DNA from: Takakia lepidozioides
Taxonomy: Eukaryota; Streptophyta; Takakiopsida; Takakiales; Takakiaceae
Direction: 5' to 3'
Assembly: GCA_030704615.1 (NCBI GenBank)
Contig: CM060731.1
Coordinates: forward strand, 61,858,756-61,918,755
DNA: 60,000 bases
The notes beneath the pieces are model-generated. The model had not been told where the DNA came from, did no database searches, and saw nothing but the letters and a program-made list of their open reading frames with translations. The translations under genes and the position numbers were made by a program. This document shows, one piece after another, positions 45,550 through 55,302 of this stretch (the stretch's first letter is position 1; every line of letters begins with the position of its first letter).

Positions 45550-48280
45550 GTGTTTGGTTGTAACAGAAGACATCATACACCACCAGATTGCGTCCAGGGA
45601 TTGATTGGAGATATTTGTGGCGCATTCGTATGTCGGAAGTCTTCACATTTCAAAACTGAGCATACCGTAATTTTTGAGCTTAACCCAGAGGTGACAGATT
45701 GGGGCATCGTGCCTGTCGGTACACCTCTGTCTTTTCATTACAGAAGTCTTGGAGTAATAACAGACTTAAAATATGCAGAAGCTCTCGATATAGAGCTTGA
45801 ATCTGAGGAGGAAAATCCGATGTTGGTTTTGTTCCTGCATGAGGATGCGAGAACCCCCAGGACGTTTGGTTTCAAAGTGGAGGTGGTCGTGGAACAAGTC
45901 GTTGATGAGTGAATGCGTTGCACTGGGTTTTAGATTTTCAGACGAGGGCTCAGTATTTACCGACGTAGGTTTGTCGAGGGCCTAGAGTATTTTTCTGGAT
46001 CTTCTGCACGCAATGGGGAACGACATTCGAGGAAGCATCAAAATCGAAGAAGGAAAAACGCAAGTCGTCGACAGCCGACAATGATGACAATGAGACCGGG
46101 ACTTCAGCGGGAAAGGGAAAGAAGAAACAGAACTAGCTCTAAGGAGCATGGTTTACAGGCCGTTAAATATCAAGCATAAGGACGAAGTGAAAGCGCGACT
46201 GTTCCAATTTCATTTGTTCGACTCCAAACATCCGGTGTATCTTGCGCCAATCAACCCTTCCAATCCAGAGAAGATTGCTTCATCGCGACCGAAGCAATGG
46301 AAGGAGATGGACGTATCAAGGTTCTTCGTAATTGGGGGACAACACACGATCGTGGCAGCAATGGTAATGGACTTCATTTCTTCCTAGATCACCTCTCTTT
46401 TAACGAACCTCCACTGGGCAGTGGAGGTTGGTGTTGAACTACAAAATTGGATATGTCCCCACACTTTCAACTCTCTCACCCATTTTACATTAACTGTAAG
46501 CAGAACTTCTCGAGGATCTTGCCAACAACGAACTGAAGGAGTACTACCGGGAGTGGCCTGCGAAGATTGTATGGTCTACCGATGAACAAAGGCTCATGAA
46601 GTTGTCAAAGCTCCTCAACGATCCCAATAAGGCGCAAAAGTTGATACAACAATGCGCGGAGAAAGTTGCGCATGAGCGAATGTTATTCAACTGAGGGGGA
46701 AGCCAAAGAAATAGAACGATCACACCACCAAGTCCGAGACGAAACAATGGAAGGTATGCATTTATGTAATCAAAATCTACTATTCACATTCATTTTATGC
46801 TAAAGAATACTTTTGTTGTCGGAGTGACAACTAATTTATCCCTGGATGAATGTGCAGGAGTTCATGTTTGCCTGTCATTTGATACTTGAAATGGGTAGCA
46901 TTAGGAGGGGCAATGGTCCTGGTACTTTGTTATGTAATCAAATCTACTATTCACATTCATTTTATGCTAAAGAATACTTTTGTTGTCGGAGTGACAACTA
47001 ATTTATCCCTGGATGAATGTGCAGGAGTTCATGTTTGCCTGTCATTTGATACTTGAAATGGGTAGCATTAAGGAGGCAATGGTCCTGGTACTTTGCGACG
47101 ACGACGTTTGGAAGATTTGGGAAGATGTTTTCAAAAACTGGGAGCAGAGAAAGCTACTCGACCCGCTTGGGATACAGTACAAGGGTGAACAGCAACAACT
47201 CATGAAATCTGTTATCGCAAAGCTGCAAGGGTTGAACAGATGGCAGTTGATAAAAGTTGCGCAAAAAATCCTGGACCTGAAATTGACCATTCGAGATTAC
47301 AAAGGTTAAGACAAATCAATTCAAGGCATGAACAAGTACATAGACGACATGAAAATGCGTTGGTTTATTGTCGATGATGTGATGGAAGTGTTGGGGTGGC
47401 CTCGTAGGAGCAAACAATGCACGGAACTGTACACTAAGGACGAGTGGCGTGAAGTGAAGAGAAAGTACCACTTCAATAAGGCAGAGTTCTCAACATTTAA
47501 AGACAAACTGGGGATGGATTACATCCAAAGCAAGATCAAGATGAACATGGAGACAAAACCACTCACGGCCGCTTTTGTTAAGTACGTCTCCTCCATCAAG
47601 AAAGCTTATGAGGATAGAGAGGATGCCATGGCGATTATTTCAGCGAGTTTCAAGACTCATTACGCTATCATGGGTGGAGAAACAAAATTTGCCAATGCCA
47701 AGTCCCGTCTGCGACTCGCACCGAAGAAACGGTTTGACAACATAGCGATGGTGTTCGTCAATACAGTTTCTGAAGACGACTCTGTGGTATTTGAGTCCAA
47801 GGATTATGTGAACATACTGGAGGCCTTTGTGGCTCAGAAAATGAACACGAGTGCTTTTGTTTTCTTCTCGACACAACCGTCCTCGGCCAATCTGGTCTCC
47901 TACATCCAAAATGGTCCCGGAAGAACATCGTATCTTGTCCGTCAGGGATTTTATGTTCTGGGAGAGTATGAAAATATTTACAGAAATAGCACGAAGACTT
48001 TCTCTCGGACTGTACTGTGCCTGGACTATGTTTTTCCAGCGACACCTAAGGAGATGTAGAATCCGGACGAGCACATCTCCACCGTACTCTTAATCGAGCC
48101 AATACAGCCGATTCTGGAAGGGCCTTCTGAGAAGCCATCAGCTTTTGAAGAAGAGTGCAGGACTTATAATCATGAGCTACGAGCTGACACATAAGACTAT
48201 TTGGCCTCCTTGTTTTGTCGAGACGGGATGTCCGCTGTCAACATCTTCGGAGGTGTGATGTTGACGTACCCCTTCATGTA
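45550..48280 (+). CDS. ParB-like protein with degenerate DNA-methylase domain
   Basis: An exon to 45912 encodes a beta-rich segment of unknown family, with a Lys-rich linker after it. 46148-46387 carries MDVSRFFVIGGQHTIVAAM, a ParB/sulfiredoxin-type GGQH motif (46334-46348). Exons near 46503-46695, 47024-47309 and 47328-48059 follow. In the last, KRFDNIAMVFVNTVSEDD sits where motif IV of a beta-class DNA amino-methylase should be, followed by the helix-strand pattern SAFVFFSTQPSSANLVSYIQ. Then come SEKPSAFEEECRTY and SAVNIFGGVMLTYPF (about 48230-48275), like motif I but with FGGV for FxGxG. The architecture parallels the inner MULE gene at 15749-22843. Missing DPPY and altered FxGxG suggest a non-catalytic DNA- or SAM-binding role. 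Exon borders are approximate. Confidence 0.5.
46762..47095 (+). repeat. Tandem duplication over an intron-exon border
   Basis: 46762-46929 and 46930-47095 are near-identical copies (period 168 bp) covering intron sequence, the acceptor TGTGCAG and the first part of the next exon (EFMFACHLILEMGSI). The first copy has an altered frame after the exon start (AGGAGGGGC versus AAGGAGGC), so only the second acceptor leads to the long open exon. Confidence 0.9.
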
Positions 48281-49310
48281 AGTGTAAAACCTTTTTGCAT
48301 TTTTAATATACGAATTTTACATTTTTGATCGAACACGTCCTCTGTTTTACTGATTTGGGTTTATCCTTCAGGCAAGAAACATTCGAGTGCTTGACATCAC
48401 CCCACTTCAACCAAAAATAAATTTGCAAAGGAAAAGTTGAAGCGAATTTTAAGAAGCTTCAAATTGAGAATGACAATGTTGCTGAAGAGATTGACGGTGG
48501 AGACGATGATGAGGATGAGGAGGAGGAAGATGAAGACTTGGAAGAAGGAGGCGGACATTCCGAACACGGAGAGGAGGATGAGGGCATCGATGGTAACGGG
48601 GACAACGAGGGCCACAATGGTGACAATGCACCGTTGGGAGGGCTGGACACCTACATGTGATTCAGGATTTCAGAACTCAGTCACAGTTTGGTATTGAGAC
48701 CATCACCCAAGACGTTGTGGTCCACAAGGTCGTGATAATGGATGGGGATTCGTCGAGTTCAAGTGAGAGAACTAAGAGTAATCCTGCTTCACCATCAAGG
48801 GGTGCGGAGGCGAGCTCAATCGAGGTGGGCGCAACATGTTTTTAGTGCAGAAGACTGGTTCAAACCTTTAGAAGGGGACGAGCCTGCGCCAATGTCCCCG
48901 TCTCCTGCAAAAGAGAGGGTAGAGAGAGCGAGGACAAAGGCCCCGTGTCCCACAAAAGACAGCGGACACAGAGGGGACTAGGAGCCCGTCCCCCGGAAAA
49001 ATGGACAATGGTGACAAGGGCAGACTAAAGCCCGTCTCCCAGAAAAATCAGCGGAGGCAGAGGCCGAACTCAGAGCCGAACTCACTCTCAAAGTGTCTCC
49101 CAGCATGTCAATTTGGATGTAGGTAACGAATGACATCTGGAGATTTATGGTGTCTTTAGCATTATAAAGGGAACAAATTGTTGTATTGCATCTGGTTTTG
49201 TTCTGGTTGTGTTTTTGCCAATACCTGATCTGTATCTTGATATTTCTTTCTTTCTTGAATTTTACATGTGACTGACGGTAAGAAATCTCGTATAGATCCA
49301 TGAACGGAAA
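48281..49310 (+). CDS. Acidic and Ser-rich linker exons
   Basis: After an intron, 48419-48660 in one frame encodes a Lys-rich start and then a strongly acidic tract (DDDEDEEEEDEDLEEGG and Gly/Asp-rich sequence). A second piece at about 48657-48845 is Ser-rich. The remainder to 49310 is mostly intron-like. Presumably the tail of the ParB-methylase-like protein or a linker to the FCP1-like part. No family assignment. Confidence 0.35.
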
Positions 49311-51273
49311 TTGGAGGAAATCACACAAACCCGGACAGAATCCATCGCGACTCAAACAGTGAGGAGGCAGGTGGACTTAACAATAAGGGCCAGCCCAATT
49401 GATCCGGTCATACAAACAACCTCCATTGCCCAGTCGACGTTGCGAGATGGAGGAGATGTGTCGAAGATGGTCGTTGCTCACCGCGAAGGAAAAGAGAGCG
49501 AGCAGCAACACACAAATTCGAAATCCCTCCCCAAACGGGTATAACCCTCATAACCATCTTAGCTATGTTCTTTTTTTTTCTTCTTCTACTTTTCAAATAA
49601 AATTAATTGTTCTGTTATTCCACATGGATGATATGATTCACCTCCAATCGACTATCACAAATTTGTGAACCCACAGGATTGGTATCACCCTCTCTGAGGG
49701 ACCGAAGGATGTCGACCAGGATACTACGTCCTGGTCCTTGACGTTGGTTACCTTGGTGAGGTTTACCTCCGAGATGCCCGAGATCCCCTCCCGCAACCCA
49801 TCCTTGTGTGTGCGCTGGAAAATTCAAGCTTGCAGTCCGAAATGGGTTGGACGACTTCCTGAAATGGGTCCTTAAGCATTTTAAGGTCTACTTTTGGAAC
49901 ATTGGACCGTTAGAAAATGTCCTGGATATAGGGCTGGCTTTGTTTGGAAGAAGGTTTTACAAGGTCAGGGAATTCAACAATGAGAACTGCGTGAAGCATA
50001 GACAGACGTTCAGTGCTGAATGGCCCAAATATCCGAAAACGCCAATATATCTTAAATGTCTCTACGACCTTTTCACTGTAGACGACCCTGTAGCGTACAA
50101 ATCAAACACACTTCTTATCGACACTGTAGAAAATATGTATAAGTCGTACTTGAACCCAAAGTCGATCGGTATCTTCCTTCCAAAATATAAAGCGCTCATC
50201 GACCCATACAATGACAAGTTTTTTCTGGATGAACTCAAACTGCACCTGGAAGAGTTGTGGTTATCCGGAAAAGACGCTGATATATTCAACGTGGAAAAAC
50301 CCATAGGATGTCCACCGTATAATGACCCAAAGGTCAAATGCCTCTTGCTATGGGATTTGAAGTGACAGGTTTATTTAGAAAACAAAAATTTCTTGACGCT
50401 TCCTTGGAACAGATTGAAATGTAGATGGCTGCTAGAGATTTTCCTGAACCTCGATTGTCCAGTGGACGTTGCTCCAAATGTCAATCCTGTCCTTGGTTTA
50501 TCTTGATTACCACCTGAGTGGATGTATGAATTTCTCACAGATTGCAGCACCAGTTTCTCCAGTTGGGAAAGGATCGCGCTTGATAATTTTTGACCTGAAT
50601 GGAGTTTTGTGCAAAGTTTTGAAGCACCAAAAGAGCTACATTGTCCCCCGAATGTTCGAGATAAACTACGGGATACCAGCTCTTGTTGGATTTCGACTGG
50701 TCTATAGGCGGGAAAAATATCGTGAGATGTGGACAGAGTTGAACAAACATTTCCGTCTAGGTATTTGGAGCTGCATGACGTACAAGAACTTGCAGCCTAT
50801 CTTGGACCTTATGCTTCGGGGTCTTCCTCAGCCGGAATTTGTTATGTCTCAGGAAGATTGTATCTCCTGTCCTACTTCTGTCCACCCTCAATTTATATCA
50901 GGATACGACCCGCCGAGTCTGTTCTTGAAGCCATTGATGACGGTCTGGCAAAGATTTGGTGGTCAGTACAATAGGAGAAACATTCTACTCATTGACGATT
51001 CTGCTATTAAAGTGTGTGTTGAACCCGCCTGAATCCTGTCTGATTCTAAAATCGTTTGAATCCGTTGAGACAGACTCTTGCTATCTCCAGAAGGTTCTTC
51101 ATAAACATTTGCTTGAAATGAAGAAATCTCGCACCGTTTCCAGTTATCTCAGGGAAAAGAGGATAGGACTTAAGCCTTGTCAGAATGTTTCCACCGATCC
51201 CAAGTTTAAGCCTCTCCTGGGTTATGTTGATGATTCTAATTACGGGAATCTCCGATATGATGCTTCAAAATAA
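49311..51273 (+). CDS. FCP1/NIF-like HAD domains 1 and 2
   Basis: Exon 49311-49540 is Thr/Arg-rich. Domain 1 (about 49670-50365): VLVLDVGYLGEVYLRDARDP at the motif I position (Asp then Gly, second Asp missing), GLDDFLKWVLKHFKVYFWN at the helix-strand before motif II, and NTLLIDTVENM in place of the DD of motif III. Domain 2 (50469-51032 and on): RLIIFDLNGVLCKV (first Asp kept, second Asp is Asn), FRLGIWSCMTYKNL, and NILLIDDSAIKV with the intact DD pair. FCP1-type phosphatases dephosphorylate Ser residues of the RNA polymerase II CTD. The DxN variants here probably lower or abolish catalysis but could keep peptide binding. A palindrome copy lies in the intron between the domains (50447). Confidence 0.6.
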
Positions 51274-51592
51274 AGATTTTATTGATCAACCATGTCTGTG
51301 ATTCAATGTTTATTTTTGATTGGTTTTTTTTATAGGTTATATTGTATTTCTATAAAAACTGTTGTGTACTGTGATTTCCTTTTCAATCTGAATTGACATG
51401 GAATTGTTTGCTATTTCCTAGTCTCATCCATGCGTTTCTCCACCCTATACCATCCCGATCCTCTGAGATACAAGCCTTCTCCGAAACTCGTCTCGGGGTC
51501 TTCTTCAAATCCGACAACCTCCACTGTGCAGTGGAGGTTATCCTGTTTCTGTACATTGACCTTGTAAGTTCGTTTCTGCATGTTCATGGCGA

Positions 51593-52620
51593 TGCTGCTG
51601 ATGCCAACTTCTTGTAGGGACCTCCATTGGAATCTTCCATATCAGAAATTCGTCCACAGAGGGACAACAATCACACTACTTTTGAGATTTTTGTCATCGA
51701 CGGTGAAGCATCATCCAGGCACTTGGCTTCCCTTCAATTGCACGACCCTTTTCTTCAGTCCATTCCTGAAAAAGATGTTCTGTCGCATGATCGTTTAGGA
51801 TTGAATGTCGAAGATGGAAGCCAACTTGACAAATGTGCACGGGATTTCGTGGACCTCACTCTACAATCCTCACCCTCCATGTTAAGTGTCAAGGGTCTGA
51901 AATCTACCTCGAGAATGTCATCCGTTGAGGACGCGGCTGAGGCTGCGGCTCCGCAGCACACTGTTGCCTCTCTTCCCTCCTTCTCTCCCCAGCACGAAGG
52001 TTTGACAGCCCAAATCAGAAAGAGTCAGGTAAAATTACTTATATCTGAATTCTAACTCGTCCTTTTGTTTTCCTTAGTACTGGGTCTGATGTTCTTGTTT
52101 TATTCCAGGCTAGAAAATCTGCGGATTGTGACCTTCCTGTCAAACGACGTCTTCATTGGAAATCTGTTCCGAGGTAATCCCTTCGTTACGTGTGAATTCC
52201 ATTCAGGATGTGGAGTGCTCAAGGGACAATTTCCATTCCGTTCCCCTTCTCCGCAACCCTTTCGGCGAGGACAAGGACAAAACTTCAATTGCAACTTTTC
52301 GGCTTCTCGACCCTGCAGTGTTGGTGCAATGTTCTGCACCAAGGAAGCGGAATAGGGCCCCCAAACCATTTCCATGTCTTCTACAAATCGGTTCCACCAG
52401 AGGAAAGTCCTTCGTCAGAGACAAAACAGACTCGAGGAAGAAGAGGAATACCTCGGACATACCGGGGTCTTGTCAAAACACGTCCGTTCGGATGTCAAGC
52501 TCGCCAGCGAGACTTTCCAATAAGGCGACATTGGTATTATTCGATATCATTTCTCCACTTTCTTCTCTTTTCTGTTCGTTTGGTTATGCACTAATTGCCT
52601 CCATCTTTTCTCAATAGGCG
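51593..52620 (+). CDS. Linker exons between FCP1-like domains
   Basis: Coding pieces at about 51617-52028 (HTTFEIFVIDGEASSRHL, ending at a GT donor after IRKSQ) and 52110-52545 (Arg/Lys-rich, NRAPKPFP). No known domain. Compositionally disordered in part. They join domains 2 and 3 if this is one gene. Confidence 0.4.
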
Positions 52621-52798
52621 GGGATGCAGCAAGATACCTTCATCAATTTCATCAATTTAGGTACTTTTCTGAACCTCCACTTGGCAATCGACGTTCCTCT
52701 TCTTAGCAATATTAACCCTCATCTTCAAACATTCCAAGCCCACAACATTGTGCAGTATTTTGCCATTTTCTGCACAATCGTGTTGATCTTCCATACAC

Positions 52799-53525
52799 TG
52801 TCGCGGCCCTTTGCCTTGAGGGCAGGGGGTCGGGACACATGAGGGGCTGCCCATGTGGTGGGGGCAGCGGCAGCGATAGGTATGGGGGGCTGAAGCACCC
52901 TTGAGTGCCCAAGGCACTCAGGGAAGCGGAGGCGCTCACTAGGTGGAGCCCCGCACACCGGGTTGCGGTGGGGGTGGCTCCACAAGGGGTGGTGGTAGCT
53001 TAGCGGGACTTAGTGGGGGTGGCATAGGACTCACCATGGGGGCGGAGACCTCGTGGTGGGAGTCGTGGGGAGTCTTGGGACTCATCACGGTCCATAGGGG
53101 CCGTGGTGAGCGGGCCAAGACTCACCGCGACTCATCACCGGGAGTCGAGGGTTTTCGTGGTGGTTCGCCATAAAATGGCATGGCTGGTTGTGGAACCCCC
53201 GCGGACAGCTACAGAAGTATATATAGGGAGTAGTAACCCCGAGAACGGTGCAAGCCCGTTGGTGACCAAAACTAGTGAGTAAGCGTGCGAGCCGGAAAGC
53301 GACCAAAGAGTGGGGAGCTGTTCCGGACTGCCATCTACCAAAGGGAATTCTCCTAGTCCCAATTAGGTGGAGGGTTTAGAGGGAAGCGAAGGGGGGGACC
53401 GTTATGTCCCGGTGAGCAGCCGAAGCTCCAAGTTGGCCCGGGCGGCCAGGTTGGGAGTTAGGCGCGCGCATCAAAGCGAGTAACTATGACTTGAAGGGGA
53501 GCTTTCCAAAGTGAGGTGTGCGACA
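52799..53525 (+). repeat. Solo LTR of the same gypsy family
   Basis: 727 bp, TGTCGCGG to GTGCGACA, aligning with the 5' LTR at 12211-12936 and keeping its TATA box. Flanked by the 5-bp duplication TACAC (52794-52798 and 53526-53530). No internal element sequence. It arises by recombination between the two LTRs of a former full copy, and lies in an intron-like stretch before FCP1-like domain 3. Confidence 0.97.
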
Positions 53526-53639
53526 TACACTCAATCATTCTGGGTCGTGTATATTTATCATGGCAGAAACACTAATGTCAGTGTGTGATTAACCTGCTCA
53601 GGATAACTTTGTCTCTCATCCTTTACATGCAACAGCGGG

Positions 53640-54764
53640 GAAGAAGAAATGGATGTTGTTAATTTTGAGTGTCAACGGACTCCTCTGCTACCGGCCACCC
53701 CCAACCGGCGGTGAAGTGTTTAAGGAGAAATTTCGTTTCAGGAATGTGACACTTCAAATTCCTGACAGACCGTTTGTGGTGCCTCGGCCTGGAGTCTTGG
53801 AGTTTGGACCTTGCATTGAAGCATTTTCACGTGGCCATTTGGTCATGTGCTGATAGAGGTGTTCTTTGTAGGATGTTAGAGAGCTTCGTCCCCACGAAAA
53901 TAGCGAAGAAGTTTTGCTTCATATGGTCTGCTGAGGATTGTAAGGATGCCACCGGTTATATTAGGCCCGGGATGAAATATCTCGTGAAAGATATTCGAAG
54001 TGTTATTGTCAGGTACCTAGTAGACCGTTTGCTACGTAGGGGCAAATACTTCTTGTAGATGATGAGCCATCAAAAGGCCTGCGAAACCCACAAAATACTA
54101 GATTCTTCCCTTTCTCATTCAAGCCTTCACCAAACGGATTGCATGACCGGGATGATATGACAAAAGCAGTGTGGCCATATATATCGGAGAGGGCTGGAGC
54201 TTCAACAGTCGTTGATTACATTAGTGAGAACCGGACAAAGTGTTTTCATAAGCCTATTGGTCGAGACCATGCCTGCTGGGCTTGGTATGGAATATATCTT
54301 GATCCTCGTATTTGGATCCCACAACAAAAGGAACCTGATTACCTTGGTAGGCACATGGATCCCACTGTTCTGTTGTTTGTTCATAATTTGATTTTCCAAT
54401 TCTTTTGCAGCTGCATTTGCACTCTTACCTCAACCTATCTATATGCAAAACTGCCACTTTGGGCCTAACATTTGTCATTTCCATCACTTGTCCCTAGTTA
54501 CATTCAAGGAACGAATTCTAAAAGAGGAACAAGAGCTGTGTGATTGGGAAGAATGGCGGGCGTGCCGGGAGGCTTCAAGGGCATCAAGTAGAGTTGGCAG
54601 TAACATTTCAGATGACAATGTCAGCCGGTTTCACCTTCCTGAAAGTATCTCCGTGTCCTCTGGAGCAAAGACCGTTGCAAGTGGTTGTGGTAACTGGAGG
54701 CGTCTTCGGACACATGCCTTGACTGCGAGCCGTTTGGGAGGAGGCTCAAATTTATTAATGAGTT
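53640..54764 (+). CDS. FCP1/NIF-like HAD domain 3 and C-terminus
   Basis: KKWMLLILSVNGLLC occupies motif I (nucleophile Asp replaced by Ser). FVVPRPGVLEF, then in a shifted frame LALKHFHVAIWSCADRG and KKFCFIWSAEDC, continue the fold. YFLLVDDEPSKGLRNP (about 54045-54095, frame break near 54056) keeps the DD of motif III. Loss of the nucleophile predicts no phosphatase activity. The tail (54500-54764) is Ser/Arg-rich. A strong decay signal is the need for two frame changes, although one (near 53820) could be an intron. Confidence 0.55.
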
Positions 54765-55260
54765 AGTATAAGCCGTAACGGTTCTATGGCTTCATAATCT
54801 ATGGCTTGTATGGCATTAAGTCCATGAACGGATGGACAGTTGACGTTCATTTTTCTGTTGGTCCATCGCCTTGAATGATATAATCTCAAATAAAATATGA
54901 ATGTTTCATATCATCAATTAGATCCCGACAGACTCGTTTTTCCATGTCGTCCTGTTCATCACATGCCATCATTGTTTAATATTTAGTTCTGCCATTATTC
55001 CATGTTTGTTTGTGTATGTCATTTTGGATATCGGAGCTCTCATCATTGTTTGATTCATTGCATCCTCCCATTCATTTTAATGAACGTCAACTTGGCAGTG
55101 GATGTTCATCTAAGACCACAATACATGCTTGTATTTTTGCGTAGAATGTATGGAGGATTACATAATTTGTTGTTATATAGTGCACAAATAGTCAAATAAT
55201 TATAGATATATCTCTTTATTTCTATTATAGATTATAATTATTCATATATCTTGTATTATT

Positions 55261-55302
55261 TCTGGACCAAACAAAAGTCCAGAATTAGTTAAAATAGAGT
55301 TA
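55261..55302 (-). repeat. Right TIR of the 19.2-kb element
   Basis: The reverse complement begins TAACTCTATTTTAACTAATT and continues CTGGACTTTTGTTTGGTCC. Its terminal TAA supplies a premature stop to the transposase frame it interrupts. Confidence 0.85.

Larger units (their letters stand above)
37774..55106. repeat. Dispersed palindrome AACCTCCACTG-NN-CAGTGGAGGTT
   Basis: Full or near-full copies start at 37774, 39861, 41276, 41544, 44309, 44510, 45464, 46406, 49418, 50447, 51516, 52672 and 55083. Half copies lie near 39743, 41670 and 54829. Variants replace C with G at position 4 (AACGTCCACTG). The arms are 11 bp around two bases. Copies at 44309, 41276 and 46406 are perfect or nearly so. 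Most lie in introns or spacers, but that at 41276 is read through as coding (NLHCPVEV on the minus strand). None occurs outside this element in the window. Confidence 0.9.
36106..55302. mobile_element. 19.2-kb DNA transposon of uncertain superfamily
   Basis: The inverted ends start TAACCCTATTTTAAT (left) and TAACTCTATTTTAAC (right, reversed) and continue with TAATTCTGGACTTTTG and a CCRGACCAAA block. The target duplication is 3 bp (GAT). Three bases suits CACTA or PIF/Harbinger, but the ends are neither CACTA nor typical of Harbinger, whose duplication is TWA. Cargo: a DUF7869-like gene (-), a ParB/degenerate-methylase protein and an FCP1-like gene (+), a dispersed palindrome, TTTAGGG-bearing tandem repeats at the left end, and an inserted solo LTR. 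I do not recognise a described superfamily with this set. Confidence 0.85.
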
